Assembly: GCF_005080685.1 (NCBI RefSeq)
Contig: NZ_CP039371.1
Span: 2,108,001-2,172,000 of the forward strand
Direction of reading: 5' to 3'
DNA length: 64,000 bases
Source of the DNA: Pseudomonas putida
GTDB lineage: Bacteria; Pseudomonadota; Gammaproteobacteria; Pseudomonadales; Pseudomonadaceae
The notes below the pieces were generated by a model that saw nothing but the letters and a program-made list of their open reading frames with translations, searched no databases and was not told the origin of the DNA. The translations under genes were made by a program, and so were the position numbers. This document shows, one piece after another, positions 19,252 through 28,385 of the stretch; within the stretch, counting starts at the first letter, position 1, and each line of letters opens with the position of its first letter.

Positions 19252-21861
19252 TTACGCCTGAACTACCGGGATCTGGGCGTTGGCCGCCGCTTCACGGAAC
19301 TCGGCGATCTGGTCGAAGCTCAGGTAGCGGTAGACGTCGGCAGCCATGCTGTCGATGTCCTTGGCGTACTGCATGTACTCTTCGACGGTCGGCAGCTTGC
19401 CGATGATCGAAGCGACAGCGGCCAGTTCGGCCGATGCCAGGTACACGTTGGTCGCGTCGCCCAGACGGTTCGGGAAGTTACGGGTCGAGGTGGAAACCAC
19501 GGTCGAACCGGTCTGCACGCGTGCTTGGTTACCCATGCACAGCGAGCAGCCTGGCATTTCCATGCGCGCACCGGCCTTGCCGTAGATGCCGTAGTAGCCT
19601 TCTTCGGTCAGCTGGTGGGCATCCATCTTGGTTGGCGGGGCCAGCCACAGACGGGTCGGGATACCACCCTTGACCTTGTCCAGCAGCTTGCCGGCAGCGC
19701 GGAAGTGACCGATGTTGGTCATGCACGAACCGATGAACACTTCGTCGATCTTCTCGCCCTGTACCGAGGACAGCAGGCGGGCATCGTCCGGGTCGTTCGG
19801 CGCGCAGAGCACAGGCTCCTTGACGTCGGCGAGGTCGATTTCGATGATCTCGGCGTACTCGGCGTCAGCGTCGGCCGACAGCAGCTCAGGCTTGGCCAGC
19901 CAGGCTTCCATGGCCTGGGCGCGGCGCTCCAGGGTGCGGGCATCGCCGTAGCCTTCGCCGATCATCCAGCGCAGCAGGGTGATGTTGGACTGCAGGTACT
20001 CGGCGATGGCCTTCTCTGGCAGCTTGATGGTGCAACCGGCAGCGGAGCGCTCGGCCGAGGCGTCGGACAGCTCGAAGGCTTGCTCGACGGTCAGGTCGTT
20101 GAGGCCTTCGATTTCCAGGATGCGGCCGGAGAAGGCGTTCTTCTTGCCTTTCTTCTCGACGGTCAGCAGGCCTTTCTGGATGGCGTAGTAAGGGATGGCG
20201 TGGACCAGGTCACGCAGGGTGATACCAGGTTGCAGCTTGCCCTTGAAGCGAACCAGGATCGACTCCGGCATGTCCAGCGGCATGACGCCGGTGGCAGCGG
20301 CGAAGGCGACCAGGCCGGAACCGGCCGGGAACGAGATGCCGATCGGGAAGCGGGTGTGCGAGTCGCCACCGGTACCGACGGTGTCAGGCATCAGCATGCG
20401 GTTCAGCCAGCTGTGGATGATGCCGTCGCCTGGGCGCAGCGACACGCCGCCACGGGTGCGGATGAAGTCTGGCAGGGTGTGGTGGGTGGTGACGTCGATC
20501 GGCTTCGGATAGGCCGCGGTGTGGCAGAACGACTGCATCACCAGGTCGGCGGAGAAGCCCAGGCACGCCAGGTCTTTCAGCTCGTCGCGGGTCATCGGGC
20601 CAGTGGTGTCCTGGGAACCGACGGTGGTCATCTTCGGCTCGCAGTAGGCACCTGGGCGCACGCCCTGGCCTTCCGGCAGACCGCAGGCACGGCCGACCAT
20701 CTTCTGCGCCAGGGTGAAGCCCTTGCCGGAATCGGCAGGCTGCTCTGGCTTCTTGAACAGGTCGGAGGCACCCAGGCCCAGCTCGGCACGGGCTTTTTCG
20801 GTCAGGCCACGGCCGACGATCAGCGGGATACGGCCGCCAGCGCGGACTTCATCGAGCAGTACTTCGGTTTTCAGCTCGAAGTTGGTGACCAGTTCGTCGC
20901 TGCCGTGACGGCGGACTTCGCCTTTGTACGGGTAGACGTCGATGACGTCGCCCATGGCCAGGTTGGTGCAGTCGAACTCGATCGGCAGGGCGCCGGCGTC
21001 TTCCATGGTGTTGTAGAAGATCGGGGCGATCTTGGTGCCGAAGCAGAAACCACCGGCGCGCTTGTTCGGCACGTACGGGATGTCGTCGCCGAAGAACCAC
21101 AGCACCGAGTTGGTGGCGGATTTACGCGAGGAACCGGTACCGACCACGTCACCGACGTAGGCGACTGGGAAGCCCTTGGCCTTGACCGCTTCGATCTGGG
21201 CCAGCGGGCCGACCGAACCTGGTTGCTGCGGCTCGATGCCGTCACGGGCCATTTTCAGCATGGCCAGGGCGTGCAGCGGGATGTCAGGGCGCGACCAGGC
21301 GTCCGGAGCAGGCGACAGGTCGTCGGTGTTGGTTTCGCCAGGCACCTTGAACACGGTCAGGGTGTACTTCTCGGCGATGGCCGGGCGGGCGGTGAACCAC
21401 TCGCCGGCAGCCCAGGATTCCAGCACGGCCTTGGCGTGGGCATTGCCAGCCTTGGCTTTTTCGGCCACGTCGTGGAAGGCGTCGAACATCAGCAGGGTGT
21501 GCTTGAGCTGTTCGGCCGCGACGGCGCCCAGTTCGGCGTCGTCCAGCAGCGCGACCAGCGTCTCGATGTTGTAGCCGCCCTGCATGGTGCCCAGCAGTTC
21601 GGTGGCGTGCTTGCGATCGATCAGTGGCGAGGTGGCTTCGCCCTTGGCCACGGCGGAGAGGAAAGCGGCCTTGACGTAGGCGGCTTCGTCCACTCCTGGC
21701 GGAACGCGGTTGGTGATCAGGTCTACGAGGAAGGCTTCTTCGCCAGCTGGCGGGTTCTTCAGCAGCTCGACCAGGCCTGCAGTTTGTTCGGCGTTCAGCG
21801 GCTGGGGCACGATACCCAGGGCGGCACGCTCTTCGATGTGTTTGCGGTAGGCTTCAAGCAC
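19252..21861 (-). CDS. acnB: Bifunctional aconitate hydratase 2 / 2-methylisocitrate dehydratase
   Basis: TCA-cycle aconitase; AcnB also hydrates 2-methyl-cis-aconitate, linking it to the methylcitrate operon. 869 aa. The HEAT-like N-terminal domain begins [16 protein letters not shown]. Cluster-binding cysteines are in [11 protein letters not shown] and GCSLCMGNQ (C-x2-C). I chose the GTG at 21861 (reads as Met-LEAYRKH) because GAGGG precedes it and it gives the normal AcnB N-terminus; an upstream ATG adds seven atypical residues. Faces prpD across a shared terminator. Confidence 0.95.
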   Translation of the reverse strand: MLEAYRKHIEERAALGIVPQPLNAEQTAGLVELLKNPPAGEEAFLVDLITNRVPPGVDEAAYVKAAFLSAVAKGEATSPLIDRKHATELLGTMQGGYNIETLVALLDDAELGAVAAEQLKHTLLMFDAFHDVAEKAKAGNAHAKAVLESWAAGEWFTARPAIAEKYTLTVFKVPGETNTDDLSPAPDAWSRPDIPLHALAMLKMARDGIEPQQPGSVGPLAQIEAVKAKGFPVAYVGDVVGTGSSRKSATNSVLWFFGDDIPYVPNKRAGGFCFGTKIAPIFYNTMEDAGALPIEFDCTNLAMGDVIDVYPYKGEVRRHGSDELVTNFELKTEVLLDEVRAGGRIPLIVGRGLTEKARAELGLGASDLFKKPEQPADSGKGFTLAQKMVGRACGLPEGQGVRPGAYCEPKMTTVGSQDTTGPMTRDELKDLACLGFSADLVMQSFCHTAAYPKPIDVTTHHTLPDFIRTRGGVSLRPGDGIIHSWLNRMLMPDTVGTGGDSHTRFPIGISFPAGSGLVAFAAATGVMPLDMPESILVRFKGKLQPGITLRDLVHAIPYYAIQKGLLTVEKKGKKNAFSGRILEIEGLNDLTVEQAFELSDASAERSAAGCTIKLPEKAIAEYLQSNITLLRWMIGEGYGDARTLERRAQAMEAWLAKPELLSADADAEYAEIIEIDLADVKEPVLCAPNDPDDARLLSSVQGEKIDEVFIGSCMTNIGHFRAAGKLLDKVKGGIPTRLWLAPPTKMDAHQLTEEGYYGIYGKAGARMEMPGCSLCMGNQARVQTGSTVVSTSTRNFPNRLGDATNVYLASAELAAVASIIGKLPTVEEYMQYAKDIDSMAADVYRYLSFDQIAEFREAAANAQIPVVQA

Positions 21862-21986
21862 AGTTATTACCCTCATCAGTGGTCCCAAATAGGGTGTCCG
21901 GGACGCTCATCCAGCATTCAATGCACCCATGCGCGGGTCTACGGCTTCTTGGGCCGTCCAGCCAGGGTCGCAGAGAATCCTTACAG

Positions 21987-22119
21987 AAGCTGCTTTCAAA
22001 GTTTTACGCCTGCAGAACGGGAGCTGATGAGGGCTGGCGCGGGCATGCGAGGGGTGCATGGCCCGGGCCAACGCCGTTCTACCGGATGAACTGTGCTCGT
22101 GACGCTTTGAAAACAGCTT
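21987..22119 (-). promoter_or_regulatory. Nested inverted repeats in the acnB leader region
   Basis: Three coaxial pairs: AAGCTGCTTTCAAAG (21987-22001) with 22105-22119; AGAACGG (22014-22020) with 22074-22080; and a GC-rich pair 22032-22044 with 22061-22073. Together they can fold into a ~133-base stem-loop lying in the 408-bp gap upstream of acnB. Within this gap (21862-22269) I see no gene. Function unknown; a structured 5' leader or a cis-element is possible. Confidence 0.5.
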
Positions 22120-22269
22120 CCAACGGACATTGTTGCCTTGAAAAGGCGGGATGATTCTACGGCAAAAAACGGCCGAAGGTAAGGCGGCGATTGTGACTTT
22201 AACGGGTGACCCTGGTTAGACAAAGGGCTAACATGGGGCTGTGTTCCACCGCCAAGCCGTTGTTTTCCA

Positions 22270-22737
22270 ATGTCCAACCAGTCCATCAAGACCCCTTGCG
22301 TCGGCCTCTGTTCCACAGTGTATGGGGACACGGTGTGCCGTGGCTGCAAGCGTTTCCACCACGAGGTGATCCAGTGGAACGGCTATGACGAGCAGCAAAA
22401 GCGCGCGGTCTGGCTGCGGCTGGAGCAATTGCTGGCGCAGGTGATGATGGCCAAGCTGGAAGTGTTCGATAAGCACTTGCTGCGCCAGCAATTGCAGCAA
22501 CGCTCGATCCGTTTCGTCGAGCAGCAGTCGGAGTATTGCTGGGCTTATCAGTTGATCGCCCGCGGTGCGCGGATGATCCGTGACCTGGAAGCCTATGGCA
22601 TGGCCCTGCTGCCGGAATTTCGCGAGTGGGAGTTGCCACAGCTGCGCGATGCCATCGATCGCGAGTTCTTCCTGCTGTCCGAGGCGCACTACGAGCGTTA
22701 CATCGCCCCTGCGTTCCTGCGCGCCGCCATGGAGTGA
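22270..22737 (+). CDS. DUF1289 family Cys-rich protein
   Basis: 155 aa. The N-terminal DUF1289 motif KTPCVGLCSTVYGDTVCRGCKRF holds four cysteines likely to bind a metal or cluster, followed by the typical W(N/G) segment (VIQWNGYDEQQKRAVWLRL). The rest (60-155) is a helical, charged extension specific to pseudomonads. No enzymatic role is known. Monocistronic, convergent with queD. Confidence 0.8.
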   Translation: MSNQSIKTPCVGLCSTVYGDTVCRGCKRFHHEVIQWNGYDEQQKRAVWLRLEQLLAQVMMAKLEVFDKHLLRQQLQQRSIRFVEQQSEYCWAYQLIARGARMIRDLEAYGMALLPEFREWELPQLRDAIDREFFLLSEAHYERYIAPAFLRAAME

Positions 22738-22774
22738 GCGTTTTTTCTACACCCCTGCCGGCAAAGCGAAATTC

Positions 22775-22795
22775 CCAGGCCCGGGGAGGGCCTGG
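22775..22795. terminator. GC hairpin between DUF1289 gene and queD
   Basis: Perfect stem CCAGGCCC / GGGCCTGG (22775-22782 with 22788-22795), in the 67-bp gap between convergent genes. There is no U-tract on either side, so Rho-independent termination is uncertain. Confidence 0.4.
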
Positions 22796-22804
22796 AGAGG
22801 CGGA

Positions 22805-23161
22805 TCAATCGCCGGAATATTCGCAGCCGCTGGTGCAGGTTTCATGAATCCGCACTTTGCTCAGTTCAGGCAGCAGCGGCTTGACCTGATCCCAGATCCA
22901 CTTGGCGATCACTTCACTGGTGGGGTTTTCCAGGCCAGGGATGTCGTTCAGGTAGTTGTGATCCAGTTGCTCGTAGATCGGCTTGAAGATCGCCTTGATC
23001 TCGGCGAAGTCACGGATCCAGCCGGTGTGCGGGTCGAGCGGGCCGGTCAGGTGCAGGCCGACCTTGAACGAATGGCCGTGCAGGCGACCGCACTTGTGGC
23101 CGGCCGGGACATGGGGCAGGCGGTGCGCCGATTCGAAAGTGAACTCTTTAAAAATTTCCAC
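22805..23161 (-). CDS. queD: 6-carboxy-5,6,7,8-tetrahydropterin synthase (QueD/PTPS family)
   Basis: Converts dihydroneopterin triphosphate to 6-carboxytetrahydropterin in queuosine/7-deazaguanine synthesis. 118 aa. Zn-binding histidines are in FESAHRL and GRLHGHSF; the catalytic Cys/His region includes [13 protein letters not shown], and LDHNYLND plus C-terminal [14 protein letters not shown] are visible. Length fits QueD. Monocistronic. Confidence 0.92.
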   Translation of the reverse strand: MEIFKEFTFESAHRLPHVPAGHKCGRLHGHSFKVGLHLTGPLDPHTGWIRDFAEIKAIFKPIYEQLDHNYLNDIPGLENPTSEVIAKWIWDQVKPLLPELSKVRIHETCTSGCEYSGD

Positions 23162-23384
23162 GCTGTTCTAACTCTGTGTGAATCGATGAATGCGCGCAGT
23201 CTACCAGCATGGCCGCTACAAGGCTGCAGCCGTTCATGCAGCTGTCCGACGGCGTCTGCCTGCCATGCGCGCCACGGCGCGAAGCTGCGCTATCATGCCG
23301 CCAGCGCTTTTCAGGTTGAATTAAGGACCGCTGGGTAATCTTAACCCCGTAGACAACTTGAACATCTCCCAAGGAGAAACACCG

Positions 23385-23693
23385 ATGAAAACTTTGACTG
23401 CCCTGTTCACTGCCGCTGCTCTTACCCTGGGTGCCAATGCGGCTTTCGCCAAAGACGTACAGCCTGACGAAGTGGTGAAGCTGGTCAACGCCAAGACCAT
23501 CAAGTCCCTGGATGAGCTCAAGGCCGCAGCCGTAGCCAAGCACCCAGGCGCGACCGTCACCGACTCGGAACTGGAAAACGAGTACGGCCGCTACATCTAC
23601 AAGGTCGAACTGCGTGATACGCAAAACGTCGAGTGGGACGTGGACCTGGATGCCAAGACCGGCGAAGTGCTGAAGGACGAACGAGACAACTGA
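23385..23693 (+). CDS. PepSY-domain periplasmic protein
   Basis: 102 aa with a signal peptide (MKTLTALFTAAALTLGANAAFA) and one PepSY domain (VVKLVNAKTIKSLDELKAAA ... IYKVELRD ... WDVDLDAKTGEVLKDERDN). PepSY domains are thought to inhibit proteases or act as small periplasmic binding modules. SD AAGGAG (23371-23376) selects ATG 23385 over an upstream ATG. Its stop overlaps the start of the next PepSY gene by one base, and a response regulator and sensor kinase follow. Confidence 0.85.
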   Translation: MKTLTALFTAAALTLGANAAFAKDVQPDEVVKLVNAKTIKSLDELKAAAVAKHPGATVTDSELENEYGRYIYKVELRDTQNVEWDVDLDAKTGEVLKDERDN

Positions 23694-24007
23694 TGATCCA
23701 TTTGGCTCGGCCAGCGCGATACCTGGCGCTTTCGCTGCTGGCCGTCTGTTCCCTGGCCATGGCCCGCGACCTGGATCAGGACGAGGCGCTGAAGCTGCGT
23801 CAGCAAGGCATCATCCTGCCGCTGGAGCAGCTGCTCGAAACCGCCCTGGGGCGTCACCCCGGGGCGCGTTTGCTGGAGGCCGAGCTGGAAGAGGACGACG
23901 ACCGCTACGAATACGAGGTCGAGCTGCTGACCCCGCAGGGGGTGGTGCGTGAAATCAAGCTCGACGCCAGTACCGGCGCCCTGCTCAAAGACGAGGAAGA
24001 CGACTGA
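23693..24007 (+). CDS. Second PepSY-domain periplasmic protein
   Basis: 104 aa, with signal peptide [24 protein letters not shown] and a PepSY domain ([21 protein letters not shown] ... [33 protein letters not shown]). The C-terminus is strongly acidic, and it resembles the preceding gene, suggesting tandem duplication. Start ATG 23693 overlaps the previous TGA. The response regulator follows after 1 bp. Confidence 0.85.
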   Translation: MIHLARPARYLALSLLAVCSLAMARDLDQDEALKLRQQGIILPLEQLLETALGRHPGARLLEAELEEDDDRYEYEVELLTPQGVVREIKLDASTGALLKDEEDD

Positions 24008-24008
24008 C

Positions 24009-24677
24009 ATGCGCCTGTTGCTTGTCGAGGATAACGTGCCCCTGGCCGACGAACTGACCACCAGCCTGCAACGCCAGGGCTATGCCGTGGATTGGCTGGC
24101 CGATGGCCGCGATGCGGTGTTCCAGGGCCAGAGCGAGCCTTACGACCTGATCATCCTCGACCTCGGTCTGCCGGGGTTGCCGGGGTTGGAAGTGCTGGCG
24201 CAGTGGCGTGCCGGCGGGATGGCCACGCCGGTGCTGATTCTTACAGCGCGCGGCTCCTGGGCCGAGCGTATCGAAGGGTTGAAGGCCGGGGCCGACGACT
24301 ACCTGAGCAAGCCGTTCCATCCCGAGGAATTGCAGCTGCGCATCCAGGCCCTGCTGCGCCGCGCCCGGGGCCTGGCCAATCAGCCCACCTTGGAAGCCGC
24401 TGGCCTGCAACTGGACGAGAGCCGCCAGTGCGTGCTCCGCGACGGGGTCGATATCCAGCTGACAGCCGCTGAGTTCCGCCTGCTGCGCTACTTCATGCTG
24501 CACCCGCAGCAGATCCTCTCCAAGAGCCACCTGGCCGAGCACTTGTACGACGGCGAAACCGAGCGCGATTCCAATGTGCTCGAGGTGCACGTCAACCACC
24601 TGCGTCGCAAGCTCGGTCGCAGCGTGATCGAGACCCGCCGCGGGCAGGGCTACATCTACGCCGGTGACGCCGGGTGA
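24009..24677 (+). CDS. OmpR-family response regulator
   Basis: 222 aa. Receiver domain 1-115 with acidic pocket E7-D8, phosphoacceptor Asp51 ([10 protein letters not shown]), Thr79 region (LILTARGS) and Lys101 (DDYLSKPF). Winged-helix output ~125-220 ([22 protein letters not shown] ... [10 protein letters not shown]). It most resembles PhoP/QseB/PmrA-type regulators. The stop overlaps the GTG start of the sensor kinase. Signal and targets unknown; control of the upstream PepSY genes is plausible. Confidence 0.88.
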   Translation: MRLLLVEDNVPLADELTTSLQRQGYAVDWLADGRDAVFQGQSEPYDLIILDLGLPGLPGLEVLAQWRAGGMATPVLILTARGSWAERIEGLKAGADDYLSKPFHPEELQLRIQALLRRARGLANQPTLEAAGLQLDESRQCVLRDGVDIQLTAAEFRLLRYFMLHPQQILSKSHLAEHLYDGETERDSNVLEVHVNHLRRKLGRSVIETRRGQGYIYAGDAG

Positions 24678-25993
24678 AATCGATCCAGGCACGCCTGAGC
24701 CTGGGCCTGGTCGCCGTGCTGGTGGTGGTGGGCGTGGTGCTAGCGCAGCTCACCTTGTGGCTGTTCGAGGCCGGCCTGCAACGTTACCTGGAAAACGGCC
24801 TGCGCAACGAAACCGAAAACCTGCTGGTGGCGCTGGTGCGCGGGCCCAACGGCTTGCAGCTCGATGAGCGGCGCATTTCCGCGGCCTATCAACGACCGTT
24901 CTCCGGTTATTACTTTCGCATCGATTTTGACCAAGGCACCTGGCGTTCACGTTCGTTGTGGGACCTGGACATGCCCAAGCCGGCCGCGCCGGGGCTTTCC
25001 GATAGCCACGAACTGGGCCCCGAGGGGCAGCAACTGCTGGCCCTGCGCGCCGATTACCGTCGCCTGGGGCAGGACATCTCGATCAGTGTGGCGCAAGACT
25101 ATTCGCCAGTACGCGAGGGCTTCCGGCGTCTGCAGCAATTCGGCCTGGGCATGGGCCTGGTGGCGCTGCTGGTGATCCTGGTGCTGCAGCGCATCACCGT
25201 CACCCGCTCGTTGCGCCCGCTGGAGCGTGCGCGCCAGCAGATCGCCCAGTTGCAGCAGGGGCAGCGCTCGCAGCTCGATGCCCAGGTGCCCATCGAACTG
25301 GCGCCGCTGGTCGATCAGATCAACCACCTGCTAAGCCATACCGAGGACAGCCTGCGCCGTTCGCGCAACGCCTTGGGCAACCTGGGACACGCGCTGAAGA
25401 CACCCTTGGCGGTGCTCCTCAGCCTCGCCGCGAGCGAGCGCCTGAAGGGCCTGCCCGAGGTACGCGCACAGATGCGCGAGCAGTTGGAGCAGATCCAGCA
25501 GCGTCTGGCCCGCGAGTTGAATCGCGCGCGCCTGGCCGGCGATGCCTTGCCGGGCGCGCAATTCGACTGCGATGCCGAGCTGCCGGGGTTGCTCGCCACG
25601 CTGGGTATGATCCATGGCGAAGGCCTGCTGCTCGAGCGCGACGTGCCGCCGGGCCTGTTGTTGCCCTGGGACCGCGAAGACCTGCTCGAGCTGCTCGGCA
25701 ACCTGCTGGACAACGCCTGCAAATGGGCCGACAGCGAGGTGCGCCTGGGCATTGCGCCGAGCGCCGATGGCTACCAGGTGTGGGTCGACGACGATGGCCC
25801 CGGTATTCCCGCAGGGCAGCGCACGCAGGTGCTGGAGCGGGGTTCGCGGCTGGATGAACAGGTCGATGGGCATGGCCTGGGCCTGGGTATCGTGCGCGAC
25901 ATCGTCGAGGCCTGGGGCGGGCGCCTGGCGTTGCTGGAAAGCCCCATGGGCGGTTTGCGGGTGAGCATCGACCTGCCGCGCAAGGGCCGTTGA
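24674..25993 (+). CDS. Two-component sensor histidine kinase
   Basis: 439-aa inner-membrane kinase. TM1 ~10-30; periplasmic sensor ~31-150; TM2 ~152-172 ([17 protein letters not shown]); HAMP-like linker; phosphoacceptor His in [17 protein letters not shown] (~240); HATPase_c with N box ([12 protein letters not shown]), DDGPGIP, and [21 protein letters not shown] start 24674 overlaps the regulator's stop (GTGA). PhoQ/QseC-like architecture. Last gene of the PepSY-PepSY-RR-HK operon. Confidence 0.88.
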   Translation: MKSIQARLSLGLVAVLVVVGVVLAQLTLWLFEAGLQRYLENGLRNETENLLVALVRGPNGLQLDERRISAAYQRPFSGYYFRIDFDQGTWRSRSLWDLDMPKPAAPGLSDSHELGPEGQQLLALRADYRRLGQDISISVAQDYSPVREGFRRLQQFGLGMGLVALLVILVLQRITVTRSLRPLERARQQIAQLQQGQRSQLDAQVPIELAPLVDQINHLLSHTEDSLRRSRNALGNLGHALKTPLAVLLSLAASERLKGLPEVRAQMREQLEQIQQRLARELNRARLAGDALPGAQFDCDAELPGLLATLGMIHGEGLLLERDVPPGLLLPWDREDLLELLGNLLDNACKWADSEVRLGIAPSADGYQVWVDDDGPGIPAGQRTQVLERGSRLDEQVDGHGLGLGIVRDIVEAWGGRLALLESPMGGLRVSIDLPRKGR

Positions 25994-26111
25994 GCTGCTC
26001 TGCAGGGGCCGTACTGCAAAAAAATTGCACTTCAAACGCATTTTTTTGAATTAGCCGCCATCTCGCCTACCCGGCACAATCCCTTCGCGAAACGTTCCCG
26101 GTTTCCATCTT

Positions 26112-26187
26112 CTCCACGGACGGAGCCCCTTGCGCTATTGCCTCGGCAATACGAGGCCCAGGCCGGCTCGGCTGGGCTTTCTTTTTA
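26112..26187 (+). terminator. Tandem hairpins ending in an intrinsic terminator before the HPP gene
   Basis: Three short hairpins in a row: CTCC/GGAG (26112-26125), GCCTCG/CGAGGC (26140-26157), then GCCCAG/CTGGGC (26156-26177) followed by TTTCTTTTT. The last two overlap by two bases. It could end the sensor-kinase transcript 120-190 bases after its stop, or attenuate a leader of the HPP gene that starts 35 bases later. Confidence 0.6.
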
Positions 26188-26220
26188 ATAACAGAAAAAC
26201 TACGTAGTCCGAATATTCCA

Positions 26221-27366
26221 ATGTCTGCCTCGCGTTCCGAAAGTCGTCTGCAGCGGCTGCTGCCGGCGCCACTCAACATCCCTCCCAAACAATGGCTGCG
26301 TGCCGGTATTGGCGCGCTGCTGGGTTTGTTCCTGGCCGGCTGGTTGACCAGCATGGCCTATGGGCCCGGCATCGCCTTGCACTTGCTGGGTCCGTTGGCG
26401 GCGTCCGCAGTGCTGGTGTTCGCCGTGCATTCCGGGCCGTTGGCCCAGCCGTGGCCGGTGCTCGGCAGCTATGGCCTGTCCTGCCTGGTGGGCTTGGCGA
26501 TGCGCCAGGGGTTCGGCCCTGGGCTATGGGTCGCCGCTGCGGCCCTGGGCATCGCCGTCCTGGTGATGTGCCTGCTGCGCTGTCTGCACCCGCCGGGTGG
26601 TGGCGTCGCGGTCAGTGCGGTACTGGCAGACCCTGGGCTCACCGCGCTGGGCGATCACCTGATCGAGCCGGTGCTGCTCAACGCCCTGATCCTGGTCGCG
26701 GTTGCAGTGGTCTACAACCGCCTCACCGGCGTGCGCTATCCCAAGGCGGCCGCGCCGCGCAAGGACCTGCACCACACCCATGACCCGCTGCCCGGCGAGC
26801 GGGTGGGCGTCAATGCTGCCGACCTGGACTTCGCCCTCGCGGAAATCGGCGAATTCGTCGATGTCACCCGCGACGAACTGGAGCGCATCATCCTGGCCAC
26901 CGAGCAGCATGCGTTACAGCGTAGTCTCGGCGGCGTCACGGCAGCCTCGGTGATGTCCCGCGACGTGCAGTTCGCCGCGCCGGACACCACCCTGGAACAG
27001 GCCTGGAAAATGCTCGACAGCCATCACCTGAAAACCCTGCCGGTGTTGCAGCAGGGCGAGCTGGTCGGAATGGTCAGCCTCAGCGACCTGGTCGGGCCGG
27101 CGATGCGCCAGCGTCGGGGCTTGTTCGGGCGCAAGAAGGTGCGCATGGCCGAGGTGATGACCACGCACGTCATCAGCGTCAGCAGCCAACACCCGCTGGA
27201 GCGCCTGCTGCCATTGCTGTGCGAGCAAGGCCTGCATTGCCTGCCGGTGCTCGAGGGCACTCAGTTGGTCGGGGTCATTACCCAGACCGACCTCATCGCC
27301 GGGCTCAAGCGCCAGTTGCTCAGCGCCGCCGAGCGAGTGTCAGATCAGCGGGTCCCAGCGTTGTGA
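26221..27366 (+). CDS. HPP-family membrane protein with tandem CBS domains
   Basis: 381 aa. Residues ~25-175 are the HPP domain with four or five TM helices and the name-giving motif (RCLHPPGGG, ~122-130). Residues ~235-375 hold two CBS domains (VMSRDVQFAAPDTTLEQAW ... VMTTHVISVSSQHPLERL ... GVITQTDLIAGL), which usually bind adenine nucleotides and gate activity. Related plant and cyanobacterial HPP proteins carry nitrite, but transport by this one is unproven. The 3' end overlaps the convergent LysR gene by 27 bases. Confidence 0.85.
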   Translation: MSASRSESRLQRLLPAPLNIPPKQWLRAGIGALLGLFLAGWLTSMAYGPGIALHLLGPLAASAVLVFAVHSGPLAQPWPVLGSYGLSCLVGLAMRQGFGPGLWVAAAALGIAVLVMCLLRCLHPPGGGVAVSAVLADPGLTALGDHLIEPVLLNALILVAVAVVYNRLTGVRYPKAAAPRKDLHHTHDPLPGERVGVNAADLDFALAEIGEFVDVTRDELERIILATEQHALQRSLGGVTAASVMSRDVQFAAPDTTLEQAWKMLDSHHLKTLPVLQQGELVGMVSLSDLVGPAMRQRRGLFGRKKVRMAEVMTTHVISVSSQHPLERLLPLLCEQGLHCLPVLEGTQLVGVITQTDLIAGLKRQLLSAAERVSDQRVPAL

Positions 27367-28206
27367 CCAATCGCTGGCGCCGTCCGACACCAACCGGCGC
27401 AGCACCGCGAATGCCTGCTGCAGGGCTTCGCTGTCGCGCTTGCGCGGGTAGACGAGAAACGTCGGATAGGTGAACTCCGGCGCCTCTGGCACCCGCTCGA
27501 ACACGCCGCTGTCCAGGTACGCCTGGACCACCCGGGTGCGAAAGTAGCCGCTACCGCCCTGGTCGAGAATGAACTGCAAGGCCAGCGGGCCGAGATTGAA
27601 ACTCAGCGCCGGGCGCGCGCAGTCGGGCAGCGCGGCATCGTGCTGGCGGCGGAAGGCTTCGCCCCAGTCGATATAGATATACGGGTCGGGGCGGTCGACC
27701 CGGCGTACGCGGATCAGCTTCTCCTCCATCAATTGCTCCACCTGCAGGCCAGGCCCGTAGGTCGGCTGGTACACCAGTGCGGCGTCGAGCAGACCCATTT
27801 CCACCTTGCGCAGCAGCGAGTCGCCATCGCTGACCTCGCTGCGGATAGCGTGGTTGGGCAGGGCATGGTGCAGGGCGCTGACCCAGTCGAGCAGCATCGG
27901 ATTGCCGAGGCTGACTTCGCCCCCTACATGCAGTACCTGCTGGCAACCTTCGGGCAAGGGCAAGTCGCGGCGAGCCGCTTCCCAGGTCTGCACCAGCTGG
28001 TTGGCGTAGCTGACGAAAGCTTCACCGTCGCTGGTCAAGCTGGCGCCGCTGCGGCTGCGCACGAACAGTTGGCAGCCCAGTTGCTGTTCCAGGCGCTGCA
28101 CCCGCGCGGTGATCGCCGTCTGCGACACGAAAAGGCGCTCGGCGGCGGCCACCAGGCTGCCGCTACGCACGATTTCCAGAAAAGTACGGGCCTGTTCGAT
28201 GTCCAT
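27340..28206 (-). CDS. LysR-family transcriptional regulator
   Basis: 288 aa. N-terminal winged HTH (MDIEQARTFLEIVRSGSLVAAAERLFVSQTAI..., 1-60) and a LysR substrate-binding domain. It is divergent from prpE with 179 bp between them, the usual LysR arrangement, so control of prpE (and itself) is a reasonable inference. The effector is unknown. Confidence 0.82.
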   Translation of the reverse strand: MDIEQARTFLEIVRSGSLVAAAERLFVSQTAITARVQRLEQQLGCQLFVRSRSGASLTSDGEAFVSYANQLVQTWEAARRDLPLPEGCQQVLHVGGEVSLGNPMLLDWVSALHHALPNHAIRSEVSDGDSLLRKVEMGLLDAALVYQPTYGPGLQVEQLMEEKLIRVRRVDRPDPYIYIDWGEAFRRQHDAALPDCARPALSFNLGPLALQFILDQGGSGYFRTRVVQAYLDSGVFERVPEAPEFTYPTFLVYPRKRDSEALQQAFAVLRRLVSDGASDWSQRWDPLI

Positions 28207-28355
28207 GGGCTGCTCTGTGGCTGGGAAGGGCGCTTATTCTAGAGGCTTTGCACCTTTATGGGGCATTTCGGTGGCCATGCAAATCTGCAGATCGGTTGTG
28301 ACTTTAGTCCCATGGCGGCGCTGGCGCTGGGGTCCATACTCAGGTTTCGCCCTTC

Positions 28356-28366
28356 AATAACAACAA
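28356..28366 (+). promoter_or_regulatory. CA-rich Hfq/Crc-type motif upstream of prpE
   Basis: AATAACAACAA fits the AANAANAA pattern bound by Hfq with Crc in Pseudomonas catabolite repression. It sits 20 bases before the prpE start, where little SD sequence is present. Function is inferred from the pattern only. Confidence 0.45.
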
Positions 28367-28385
28367 GTACCGGGTTTTCGTCACC

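Noticed and set aside
19525..22089. Open frame of 854 codons on the plus strand
   Set aside because: Antisense shadow of acnB; no family resemblance.
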